Source: Candidatus Neomicrothrix sp. UBA881 (GTDB taxonomy: Bacteria > Actinomycetota > Acidimicrobiia > Acidimicrobiales > MedAcidi-G1). From it: DNA of 12,222 bases. This document shows positions 1-6,879 of this stretch, in pieces. Both the position numbers and the translations under genes were made by a program. The first letter of the stretch is position 1, and each line of letters starts with the position of its first letter. The DNA lies in the NCBI GenBank assembly GCA_002294285.1, contig DBFL01000002.1, positions 840 through 13,061 on the forward strand, read 5' to 3'. The notes below the pieces were generated by a model. That model saw nothing but the letters and a program-made list of their open reading frames with translations, did not search any database and was not told the DNA's origin.

Positions 1-59
1 GCTATTCCAACGTTTGCTACTAATGCAGCGAGAATAGTTTTTTTACCTGTTGTAGCCAT
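1..59 (-). CDS. N-terminal fragment of a probable cation diffusion facilitator transporter (partial)
   Basis: The minus strand from an ATG at 59-57 reads open to the window edge. It gives about 20 residues beginning MATTGKKTILAALVANVGIA. A short basic start followed by an alanine/leucine-rich helix ending in a N-x-G-I-A pattern is typical of the first membrane segment of actinobacterial cation diffusion facilitator proteins, which export Zn, Fe or Mn by proton antiport. Only the first helix is visible, so none of the metal-binding aspartates can be checked. No clear Shine-Dalgarno sequence precedes the ATG; the leader is an A-rich tract. The start is plausible, but the family call rests on the N-terminus alone and another inner-membrane protein is possible. 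Confidence 0.45.
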   Translation of the reverse strand, partial: MATTGKKTILAALVANVGI

Positions 60-171
60 GATTCAGATTTTTTCTTTTTTTATTTCTAATATTTCTATCA
101 GAAAACCATAGTTTCGCATCTTTCATATCGAGGTAATAAGTTTGTAAAAGTCAGTTAGAAAAGGGAAGCAA
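60..171. promoter_or_regulatory. AT-rich divergent intergenic region
   Basis: These 112 bases separate the minus-strand transporter from the plus-strand MaoC gene, so both promoters should lie here. The stretch next to the transporter is a T-rich run on the plus strand (about 65-92), and the middle holds several TA-rich hexamers such as TAATAA near 134. No -35/-10 pair is convincing on either strand. The only firm element is AAGGGAAG at 161-168, a good ribosome binding site for the GTG at 172. I see no inverted repeat that would mark an operator. Confidence 0.4.
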
Positions 172-624
172 GTGAAAAATTTTAGTTCTCCAGATGAATT
201 GTTAAAAGCGAAAGGTGAACATCTTGGATACAGCCGTTGGATCGAAATTGATCAGAAACGAATAGATTTATTTGCAGAAGCTACTGGAGACGATCAGTGG
301 ATACATGTCAATCCGAAAAAAGCTGCTGAAGGCCCCTTCGGGAAGACAATAGCTCACGGGTATTTAACCCTTTCTCTAACAAATCATCTTCTACCTGAAA
401 TTTTTCATGTGGAGGGTATCTCTATGGGAATTAATTATGGTACGGATCGGGTAAGGTTTCCTGCACCAGTAACAGTGGAATCAAGTGTTCGTTTAGGAGC
501 TGAACTCCTTGATGTAATTGAGATAGACAATGGTGTACAAACTGTCATTCAACTTACTGTTGAAATAGAGGGCGGGGATAGACCTGCATGCGTTGTTGAT
601 AGTTTGAGTCGTTTCATCTGGTAG
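172..624 (+). CDS. MaoC-family (R)-specific enoyl-CoA hydratase, single hotdog domain
   Basis: This 150-residue protein is predicted to add water to trans-2-enoyl-CoA, giving (R)-3-hydroxyacyl-CoA, in the cytoplasm. The hydratase-2 signature lies at residues 34-45, with Asp40 and His45 in A-T-G-D-D-Q-W-I-H as the likely catalytic pair. It is followed by a G-P-F-G-x-T-I-A-H-G-Y-L-T-L-S-L stretch (55-69) that shapes the acyl/CoA pocket. Length and motif order match the mycobacterial Rv0130 (HtdZ) type, a stand-alone hydratase active as a dimer. The start is GTG at 172, chosen for AAGGGAAG at 161-168. Methionine aminopeptidase follows after 20 bases, so the two are probably cotranscribed, though no functional link is evident. 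The acyl-CoA substrate cannot be told from sequence. Confidence 0.88.
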   Translation: MKNFSSPDELLKAKGEHLGYSRWIEIDQKRIDLFAEATGDDQWIHVNPKKAAEGPFGKTIAHGYLTLSLTNHLLPEIFHVEGISMGINYGTDRVRFPAPVTVESSVRLGAELLDVIEIDNGVQTVIQLTVEIEGGDRPACVVDSLSRFIW

Positions 625-644
625 TCGAATCAAGGTAACCTTTT

Positions 645-1580
645 TTGGTGTCGAAAAGGAAACGTAAAACAGGACCGTTAGCGCCTCCTTCAGTTCCACC
701 TGTAGAAGCTGGAATCGTGAGTCCGTCTAGGTTAGTGCCACCGAATATAAAAAAGCCACCTTATGCACTCACAGGTGACCCTGGCAGATCAATCTCGTCA
801 TTGGTTAGAGATGACGATGAAATTGAAAGAATGGAAAAAGCCGGAAAGATAGCTGCACTAGTTTTGCTTGAAGCAGGTTCGAATGTTAGCCCCGGTATCA
901 CAACCGATAAGATCGACGAAATTGTCCATGAGATGATTCTTTCTTTTGATGCGTATCCAAGTCCGCTTAATTACAGAGGCTTTCCGAAGTCAGTTTGCAC
1001 ATCGGTAAATGAAGTTATCTGCCATGGGATACCAGACAGCCGTTCTTTGCAGGAGGGTGACATAGTCAATATCGATGTCACTGTTTACCATGAGGGGGTC
1101 CACGGAGATACTTCAGTTACTTTTCCAGTAGGGGAAATCCCTGAACGTGATATTCAGTTAATTAAAGACACACGAAAAGCTATGGAATTAGGGATAGAAG
1201 AAGTTAAGCCAGGAAGACCTGTCAATGTTATTGGCAGGGCAATTGAAAGACATGCAAAGAGAAATTCGTTGGGGGTTGTTCGGGAATTCATCGGTCATGG
1301 GGTTGGAACAGAATTTCATAGTTCATTACAGATCCCGCATTACTACGATCCATATGCTTCAACAGAGATGCTTCCTGGGATGACTTTTACGATTGAACCA
1401 ATGTTGACACTTGGGGATCCATCTGCCCAGATGTGGAGTGATAATTGGACTGCGGTTACAAGAGATGGGAGACGTACTGCTCAATTTGAGCACACAATTT
1501 TAGTAACAGAAGATGGCGCAAGACGTCTTACAGTTCTTGAAGATGGTATAGCACCTTCGGATCTGCTTTTTGCTCAGTAA
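645..1580 (+). CDS. map: Type I methionine aminopeptidase with actinobacterial N-terminal extension (MetAP1c type)
   Basis: The enzyme removes the initiator methionine from nascent cytoplasmic proteins using two divalent metal ions. All five metal ligands are present: Asp144, Asp155, His218 (F-I-G-H-G-V-G), Glu251 (F-T-I-E-P-M) and Glu282 (Q-F-E-H-T). Their spacings of 11, 63, 33 and 31 residues equal those in E. coli MetAP. His127 in C-H-G-I-P is the conserved substrate-contact histidine. The pita-bread domain starts near residue 55. The first ~50 residues are an extension rich in basic residues and proline, with P-L-A-P-P-S-V-P-P, as in the mycobacterial MapB/MetAP1c form, where PxxP motifs have been suggested to contact the ribosome. 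The start is TTG at 645 or GTG at 648; AAGGT at 632-636 fits either. It ends 4 bases from the convergent DUF3048 gene. Confidence 0.95.
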   Translation: MVSKRKRKTGPLAPPSVPPVEAGIVSPSRLVPPNIKKPPYALTGDPGRSISSLVRDDDEIERMEKAGKIAALVLLEAGSNVSPGITTDKIDEIVHEMILSFDAYPSPLNYRGFPKSVCTSVNEVICHGIPDSRSLQEGDIVNIDVTVYHEGVHGDTSVTFPVGEIPERDIQLIKDTRKAMELGIEEVKPGRPVNVIGRAIERHAKRNSLGVVREFIGHGVGTEFHSSLQIPHYYDPYASTEMLPGMTFTIEPMLTLGDPSAQMWSDNWTAVTRDGRRTAQFEHTILVTEDGARRLTVLEDGIAPSDLLFAQ

Positions 1581-1584
1581 TAAA

Positions 1585-3201
1585 TTAACGCCAAGTTGCT
1601 GTGCCAGATTTAGCCAATGCAACCCACGTATTACCAGGAGTTAAGCGTATGGGTATCCCATTAGAAGTTATTTCTGCTGGTTCTGAATCCTTTTTACGTT
1701 TCCATTCCCCTTCGATCAAGTGACCATCAGTGAATACCCATACCTCACCACTTCCTTCAGTAATAGCTTCAGGTGACCTTAGGTCTGCGGCGCTTTTTCC
1801 ATAAGAAGTGAATTGTATAACTACATTGGTGGGGGCTACACGTACTCCATCCCCATCTCCATGCGGTTCACCATTGTGAGTTCTTTCCCATCCTGACCCG
1901 TTCCATGAATAATCTATTTCTGCATGACCAAAATCTATGAAGACACCTGTTGCCTCTTTGGCATTCGGATGGAGCGGTGCATTTTCGGTTCTGAAAGTAA
2001 AAGGAGGTTTTGGTATCTCATCTCTATCCGAGTGCAACTCCCAGAGTCTTTCTGTGGAAGTGAATAGGTTATGAGGTGCTCTACGCGAAGTAGAACGCCA
2101 GTAACTGTCACGCGAGTTGTCATAGCCAACATCTGTCAGATCCGATTCTCTCACAACCTTTCTTGTTCCACGGTTGGCACCAGAGTAAGCAAAAAGCGGC
2201 CTATCGAAACCAGTAAGAAGAGGGGGATCGGATGTTCTAGCTGAACGCACAGGTCCAACTACTCTTGAGTCGGTGGTTTGGAAAATAGCTATTAAACGAG
2301 TTAAACCAGCTTCAACAAGTTCTTCGTAGACAACATCAGCCTGATTAATTCCAGCTTGTGGTCTTGCTATTGAAACATTATCTATTTTTACTGCTAGAGC
2401 TGGCCGACGTATATCGTTTCCTGGTAGTCCTGTCCATTGCTTCGTTAGCTCCAAAAGTCGGTATCTTTCGATCTCGCCATCAAGCTGACTTGTTTCGACC
2501 TCTAAATTGTCAATTTCGGTTTCTAGAGTTTTTATACCTGATCTAATATTCAAAATCTGTTCATTTATCGTGGGTATACGAGCGCGGGTATCTTCTTGCA
2601 GTTGTATGTAATCTCTTTGTTTACTTCTTGCTTTGGTTATTTCTTCCCGCACTTCGGAAACACGCTCTCCAGTGACACGCATCTTTGAATCAACAGAAGC
2701 TAGCCTGCCTTCAGTTTCGTCGATAAGAGCTTTATAAAGAATTTGGCTTCGAATGCCTCTAAGAGTTTCATCTGTTAACTGAGCTGATTGAGTGAGAACA
2801 GAGTTCATCCTTTCGTCATTTCGCACGTAGGAGTCAATAGCAAGTTCGCGTCTTAATTGAAAGGGCTCTGAGCGAGAGGACCAGACTTGAATGTAATCGT
2901 CCGCTATAAGCTCAAGTTTTATTGGGTGTTTAGCAAGCTGTGAGTCTTCATTGTTTATCAGTGTCTCAATTTCTGAAATAGTTTCATCTATTTCCAAAAG
3001 TTCATTTTGGAAATCAGATATTCTCTGCTCTTCCGCTTTTATGTCTCTTTTTATCTCATCTACATCAGAATTGATTTTGTCGATTTGTTTCTGAAGTTCG
3101 GATATTTCTTTGTCATAGGGTCCGGCTTGTGCGCTGGGAAGTGTAATCAAAGCCAAAATAGCTAGTGACGAAAAACAACATACAAACCGCCGGATAGCCA
3201 T
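1585..3201 (-). CDS. Secreted coiled-coil protein with C-terminal DUF3048 (YerB-like) domains
   Basis: This 538-residue protein has three parts. A signal peptide (basic start, hydrophobic 8-22, likely cleavage after A-Q-A at 26) predicts export. Residues about 30-250 are heptad-rich, highly charged helix, probably two long coiled coils broken near 91-115, resembling the coiled-coil half of PcsB/RipA-type hydrolase activators. From about 257 follow DUF3048 (R-P-A-L-A-V-K-I-D-N, then Q-A-D-V-V-Y-E-E and V-G-P-V-R-S-A-R-T) and its C-terminal partner domain (about 418-535; V-F-T-D-G-H-L-I-E-G-E-W). The molecular function of DUF3048 is not known to me. No lipobox cysteine follows the signal, so it is probably secreted or loosely envelope-bound. 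It lies 51 bases after the aldolase gene, so readthrough is possible. A cell-envelope role is inference. Confidence 0.85.
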   Translation of the reverse strand: MAIRRFVCCFSSLAILALITLPSAQAGPYDKEISELQKQIDKINSDVDEIKRDIKAEEQRISDFQNELLEIDETISEIETLINNEDSQLAKHPIKLELIADDYIQVWSSRSEPFQLRRELAIDSYVRNDERMNSVLTQSAQLTDETLRGIRSQILYKALIDETEGRLASVDSKMRVTGERVSEVREEITKARSKQRDYIQLQEDTRARIPTINEQILNIRSGIKTLETEIDNLEVETSQLDGEIERYRLLELTKQWTGLPGNDIRRPALAVKIDNVSIARPQAGINQADVVYEELVEAGLTRLIAIFQTTDSRVVGPVRSARTSDPPLLTGFDRPLFAYSGANRGTRKVVRESDLTDVGYDNSRDSYWRSTSRRAPHNLFTSTERLWELHSDRDEIPKPPFTFRTENAPLHPNAKEATGVFIDFGHAEIDYSWNGSGWERTHNGEPHGDGDGVRVAPTNVVIQFTSYGKSAADLRSPEAITEGSGEVWVFTDGHLIEGEWKRKKDSEPAEITSNGIPIRLTPGNTWVALAKSGTATWR

Positions 3202-3252
3202 AAAGTGAGCGTAGATCTCTTAGAGCCTCAAGGTGGGTCATCTAAGTAATTT

Positions 3253-4431
3253 TTATCTGTCTTGGCTTAAAATTAGTGCACTTGTAGGTACTGACGTTCC
3301 CGCGGTTACCAATGCGTTTTCAACGTCCTCAACTTGATTGACTGAGGTTCCACGAATTTGACGGACTGCTTCCGCTATGCCGTTCATTCCGTGAATGTAA
3401 GCTTCTCCCAACTGGCCACCATTTGTGTTCGTAGGCAGCGAACCTCCCATATCTATATTCCCATCACGTATAAATTCTTTTGCTTCTCCTTTTCCGCAGA
3501 ATCCAAGCTCTTCAAGTTGAGGTAGAAATAGGGGAGTAAAATGGTCATAAATATTTGCAACTTGAATGTCCGAAGGCTTTAGTCCTGTATTTTCCCATAG
3601 TTGATCGGCGCATAGCTTCATCTCTGGGATTCTTGCAATATCATCCCTGTAGTAGCTCCTCATTGCTTGCTGGTCGTCTGTAGAACCTTGGGCAGCTGAA
3701 GCGATTACAGCTGGAGGGTGCGGAAGGTCCCTAGCCCGTTCCAGTGAAGTCACAAGAATTGCCTGACCGCCGTCAGACTCCTGACAACAATCGAGTAAGT
3801 GTAGAGGTTCCACGATCCATCTACTTTCTTGGTGTTCTTCTAGAGTGATTGGTTTTTCATAGAAAAAAGCTGCTGGGTTAGTTGAAGCGAATTTTCTATC
3901 AGTGACCGCTACACGTCCAAAATCCTCAGAAGTAGCTCCTGATAGGTGCATGTAGCGCGTAGCGAACATTGCAACCCAACTAGCGGGGGTAAGAAGACCG
4001 AAAGGTGAAGTCCACCCAAAAGTTACGTCGAATGCTTCAGCGCCACCGTGTTTGTCTTGAACTCCACTTCCAAACCTGTGCCAGGAGCGTTCATTGAAAG
4101 CTCTATAACACAGTACGTATTTTGCAGAACCTGAAAAAATTGCTGAAGCTGCTTGGCCGATAGTCCCGCAAGCTGCACCTCCACCATGCGGGATCATGCT
4201 GAAGTGGGTCAAAGATGGTATTCGTAGATTACGTGCTACTTCTATTTCAAAATTTTGTTCAGCGCTAAACGTTACAATTCCATCTACGCTTGCAGCCGAA
4301 ATTCCAGCATCTTCTATGGCAGCTTCGCAGGCTTCCACAGCTAGTTCCATTGGGGTTCTCCCGGAATCCTTAGAGAATTCAGTGGAACCTATACCTACTA
4401 TTGCTGCTTGGTAAGAAGAACTAGAATTCAT
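3253..4431 (-). CDS. ltp2: Ltp2-like thiolase-fold aldolase (steroid side-chain retro-aldolase type)
   Basis: This 392-residue protein has a complete thiolase fold of the lipid-transfer/Ltp2 branch. In my alignment by eye to a classical thiolase, the nucleophilic Cys position falls in the H-G-G-G stretch (82-85), the NEAF asparagine becomes Tyr295 (N-I-Y-D-H-F), the GHP histidine becomes Tyr345 (G-E-A-Y-I-H-G), and the C-terminal catalytic Cys becomes Thr376 (V-T-A-G-T). Loss of both cysteines plus two tyrosines at the oxyanion sites is what has been described for actinobacterial Ltp2, which cleaves a 17-hydroxy steroid C22-type CoA ester with a DUF35 partner. Cys88 lies nearby but about four residues off. 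The ATG overlaps the upstream stop as ATGA, with GAAGGA at 4438-4443 as ribosome binding site, so translation should be coupled. An acetyltransferase/SCP-x role cannot be excluded. Confidence 0.82.
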   Translation of the reverse strand: MNSSSSYQAAIVGIGSTEFSKDSGRTPMELAVEACEAAIEDAGISAASVDGIVTFSAEQNFEIEVARNLRIPSLTHFSMIPHGGGAACGTIGQAASAIFSGSAKYVLCYRAFNERSWHRFGSGVQDKHGGAEAFDVTFGWTSPFGLLTPASWVAMFATRYMHLSGATSEDFGRVAVTDRKFASTNPAAFFYEKPITLEEHQESRWIVEPLHLLDCCQESDGGQAILVTSLERARDLPHPPAVIASAAQGSTDDQQAMRSYYRDDIARIPEMKLCADQLWENTGLKPSDIQVANIYDHFTPLFLPQLEELGFCGKGEAKEFIRDGNIDMGGSLPTNTNGGQLGEAYIHGMNGIAEAVRQIRGTSVNQVEDVENALVTAGTSVPTSALILSQDR

Positions 4432-5936
4432 TTTGTTTCCTTCTTGTTTTTATTTAGGGAAATTTTTGCAATCCCTGAGACATGCGCACCCTTATCATTC
4501 GTTCCAACGAAAGAAATATTAAGAAAAGTTCGGCTTTCATTGTCATAGATTTCTGCAATTGAACCTGAGAGAGTCATAGTGTCGCCAGGATGATTGGGTG
4601 TGCCAAGTCGCAACTCGATAGAAACCCAATCGACCTCTGGTCCAGCCCAATCATTTACCCAGCGGCTGACAATCCCCGCTGAAGTTAGAATGTTCATGAA
4701 TATGTCAGGCATGCCTTTCGATTGAGCTGCCTTAGGATCGTGGTGAACGTCTTGGTAATCTCGTGTTGCTATTGCCGTTGAAACTATTAGAAGAGTGGTT
4801 ATAGGGATTCGGCAAGTTGGTAGTTCGTCACCAACTTTCATATTGCTGGTATCAAGCATTGAGTTGTTGTTTTCGTGTTCTTCTTCTGAAGAATTGGTAG
4901 AAGGAACAAATTCCTCTACTAGAGATTCAGATTCGCTATTTACAGTTGCAATAGGTTTGAATTGATGCAAAGTAAATCCATCCTCGACTTCTAACCAGTG
5001 AACTTCTACTGGCATGTCAATTTCAAGTTCTTCTGGCTGTACACCAGTAATGTTTGAAACCAGACGAACACCTTCTTCTAGTTCAACTAGACCGACGATT
5101 AGTGGGTAGTCAAATGCTGGAGCTTGCGGATAATGTGCAACAGCCCAACTGTGGATCTTTCCCTTGCCTGACGCAACGATGCTGCCTAGCGAAGCAGAGC
5201 CGCATGCGAGACAACGAACTGCAGGCGGGTGCTGGAGGTTTTCACATTTGCTGCAAGACTGGATTCTAAGTTCGTTATTGTTGCAAGCATCCCAGAACCA
5301 ATCAGTTGAACTATTGGAAGAAGGTTTTGGTCTTGGTGGTTTTTTAGATTGTTTACCTTTCTTACCTGTATTGGGGCGAAATTTAAGTATCCGAAATTCC
5401 ATCGAACCAACTTGCTGACCAGAAGCATCTGCATAAATAGTTTCGGTGGTAACAAAATGACCCGTTCCAATAGCTGTCGCTTTCTCTTCTGAAACATCCA
5501 GCAACTTCTGTGTTCCAGAAATCAAATCACCTGGCTTGATGGCTCTGTCATATTTGTAAGTAGCGTTAGTTGCTACTACACCAGTAAAGCCTGCTTCATC
5601 AAGAAGTTGGTAAACTCCCGCGCTTGGCGAATCCTCGATATTTCTTTGAGGCTGAGCACCAAGATGAAGACCAGACATAGTCCACACCTGAAGCATTGCT
5701 GGAGGAGCTATGACCCCACCATGTTTTGTGTTGTTCGCGAAATCGGAACTTATATAAGCAGGATTACTTTCCGACATTGCGTCACACCAAGAACGGATCA
5801 CTGGCTCACTAACTCGATCGCGTGCCATTTCAGTTCCGCCTGCAGAACCGATTTGTGATTTAAGCGAATCTAGAAAATCTTTTTTTTCGATATCAGACTT
5901 AGGTTCTTCATTGGTTTGAGAAGAATTTTGATTCAA
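4428..5936 (-). CDS. Three-domain MaoC/DUF35/MaoC protein (ChsH2-ChsH1-type hydratase fusion)
   Basis: These 502 residues join what are two subunits in mycobacteria. Residues about 22-187 are a hotdog (FAS1-DH-like) domain whose motif, S-E-S-N-P-A-Y at 55-61, lacks the Asp/His pair, as expected for a CoA-binding non-catalytic half. A Lys/Pro/Ser linker (188-211) leads to a DUF35 domain: a zinc ribbon with Cys228, Cys231, Cys242 and Cys245, then an OB fold to about 330. After an acidic Ser/Asn-rich linker (331-358) comes a second hotdog domain (about 360-497) with the catalytic pair Asp393 and His398 in T-R-D-Y-Q-D-V-H-H. In ChsH1/ChsH2 such a heterodimer hydrates a steroid enoyl-CoA, and DUF35 binds the Ltp2 aldolase encoded next. 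The start is TTG at 5936, supported by AGAGGTG at 5947-5941. Substrate identity is inferred. Confidence 0.85.
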   Translation of the reverse strand: MNQNSSQTNEEPKSDIEKKDFLDSLKSQIGSAGGTEMARDRVSEPVIRSWCDAMSESNPAYISSDFANNTKHGGVIAPPAMLQVWTMSGLHLGAQPQRNIEDSPSAGVYQLLDEAGFTGVVATNATYKYDRAIKPGDLISGTQKLLDVSEEKATAIGTGHFVTTETIYADASGQQVGSMEFRILKFRPNTGKKGKQSKKPPRPKPSSNSSTDWFWDACNNNELRIQSCSKCENLQHPPAVRCLACGSASLGSIVASGKGKIHSWAVAHYPQAPAFDYPLIVGLVELEEGVRLVSNITGVQPEELEIDMPVEVHWLEVEDGFTLHQFKPIATVNSESESLVEEFVPSTNSSEEEHENNNSMLDTSNMKVGDELPTCRIPITTLLIVSTAIATRDYQDVHHDPKAAQSKGMPDIFMNILTSAGIVSRWVNDWAGPEVDWVSIELRLGTPNHPGDTMTLSGSIAEIYDNESRTFLNISFVGTNDKGAHVSGIAKISLNKNKKETK

Positions 5937-5940
5937 TTTT

Positions 5941-5947
5941 CACCTCT
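5941..5947 (-). promoter_or_regulatory. Ribosome binding site fixing the TTG start of the hydratase fusion
   Basis: On the minus strand this reads AGAGGTG, four bases before TTG at 5936-5934. It is the best Shine-Dalgarno match in the gap between mutM and the fusion gene, and there is no in-frame ATG nearby. It therefore supports the TTG start. Confidence 0.6.
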
Positions 5948-5985
5948 GCAAGCGATCATACTCATATTACTTTTAGTTAGCTCAA
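5948..5985 (-). promoter_or_regulatory. Candidate promoter for the hydratase-aldolase cassette
   Basis: The minus strand carries TATGAT at 5960-5955, one mismatch from the consensus -10 hexamer. Upstream is TTGAGC near 5985-5980, but with a 19-base spacer, which is long; an extended match is not evident. Transcription would start near 5948, giving a very short leader that just includes the AGAGGTG site. Read-through from mutM is an alternative. Confidence 0.35.
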
Positions 5986-5992
5986 GCGGTAA

Positions 5993-6814
5993 TTATCTAA
6001 TTTGGCATTGAGGGCACCATGTAGTGGAACGTTGACCAATTAACCGACCTTTTAATGTAGTCGAGCAGTTTTTGCAAGGTTGACCTGTTTTGCCATAGCA
6101 ATCTAGGTTGTGTTGGTTCTTGCCTGTTAGACCATCAGGGGTTCTATAGTCACGAAAAGTGGTTCCACCGTTGATTATTGCTTCGTTCAGAACTTCCCTA
6201 ATTGAAAGAAGTAAAATTTCTGAGCGCCTTTCTCCGATTCGTCTCACAGCAGGGTTGACTCTTGCCCGCCAAAGCGACTCATCAACATAAATGTTTCCAA
6301 GTCCTGCAACTACTCTCTGTGAAAGAAGCTTTGTTTTCAACTGACTTTTGGAAGAGGATAAAGATTTATAGAAACTGTTTGAAGTCAAGTCAGGATCAAA
6401 AGGTTCAGGTCCGATGCTGTTTAGAGTCGGAAGCGACTTGTAGTTTCCTGGATCCACAAAAGCTATTCTTCCAAAACGTCGAATATCTCGAAAGGTGAAA
6501 AATAGACCGTTATCTAGTTCCCATTCGGCTCTTACATAGGGGTCATTTGATTTTTTTTCTGTAACAGAAATACTTCCAGTCATGCCAAGATGGATTATGA
6601 GTTCTTTGCGTTTTTCTTCGACAGCTAGTTCATTTTCTAAAGTTATTATTAGATATTTTCCCCGACGATTAACTGCTTCTATATGAAAACCCGAAGCCAG
6701 TTTTGCTTGTTCGAATTTTTTTGAAGAGAAAGAATAGCTATCTATTAGGGTTTTTCCCAAAATCAGAGGTTCTAATTGACGTCTTATTGATTCCACTTCA
6801 GGTAGTTCAGGCAC
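5993..6814 (-). CDS. mutM: Formamidopyrimidine-DNA glycosylase (Fpg/MutM)
   Basis: This base-excision repair enzyme removes 8-oxoguanine and formamidopyrimidines and nicks the abasic site. The start is set by chemistry: the catalytic nucleophile is an N-terminal proline exposed when Met1 is removed, so GTG at 6814 (giving M-P-E-L-P-E-V-E) is correct. The longer open frame back to 6889 would bury that proline. The 273-residue product carries Pro2, Glu3, Lys53 (R-R-G-K-Y-L), the R-R-F-G wedge at 112-115, the helix-two-turn-helix region (Q-R-V-V-A-G-L-G-N-I-Y near 166-176) and a C-terminal zinc finger with Cys247, Cys250, Cys267 and Cys270 (CX2C-X16-CX2C). It is complete and normal in length. 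It is divergent from parA and followed after 56 bases by the hydratase fusion. Confidence 0.95.
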   Translation of the reverse strand: MPELPEVESIRRQLEPLILGKTLIDSYSFSSKKFEQAKLASGFHIEAVNRRGKYLIITLENELAVEEKRKELIIHLGMTGSISVTEKKSNDPYVRAEWELDNGLFFTFRDIRRFGRIAFVDPGNYKSLPTLNSIGPEPFDPDLTSNSFYKSLSSSKSQLKTKLLSQRVVAGLGNIYVDESLWRARVNPAVRRIGERRSEILLLSIREVLNEAIINGGTTFRDYRTPDGLTGKNQHNLDCYGKTGQPCKNCSTTLKGRLIGQRSTTWCPQCQIR

Positions 6815-6879
6815 TGGTACACGATACCTGTTTCGACGATTTACAACTTTTTTGTCGCAAACTGGTCTAGGTTTTCTAT
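6815..6879. promoter_or_regulatory. Divergent intergenic region between mutM and the ParA-type gene
   Basis: With mutM started at its GTG, 65 bases remain between the two start codons and must hold both promoters. I find no convincing -35/-10 pair in either direction. AGG at 6869-6871 lies eight bases before the GTG of the ParA gene and is a weak ribosome binding site. The mutM side shows only AGGT, about ten bases from its GTG. Confidence 0.4.

Noticed and set aside
65..92. T-rich run as a transcription terminator
   Set aside because: It lies just upstream of the minus-strand transporter start and has no GC hairpin, so it is leader or promoter DNA.
3253..4431. Ordinary acetyl-CoA acetyltransferase (thiolase)
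   Set aside because: The positions of both catalytic cysteines and the GHP histidine are replaced, and the DUF35 partner gene is adjacent, which fits an Ltp2-type aldolase better.
4857..4859. Internal ATG (residue 360 of the fusion) as start of a separate ChsH1 gene
   Set aside because: There is no stop codon between the DUF35 and second MaoC domains and no well-placed ribosome binding site ahead of this ATG. An internal start cannot be wholly excluded.
5164..5497. Open frames on both strands overlapping the DUF35 region
   Set aside because: They lie out of frame within the zinc-ribbon domain, whose cysteine pattern shows that the long minus-strand frame is the coding one.
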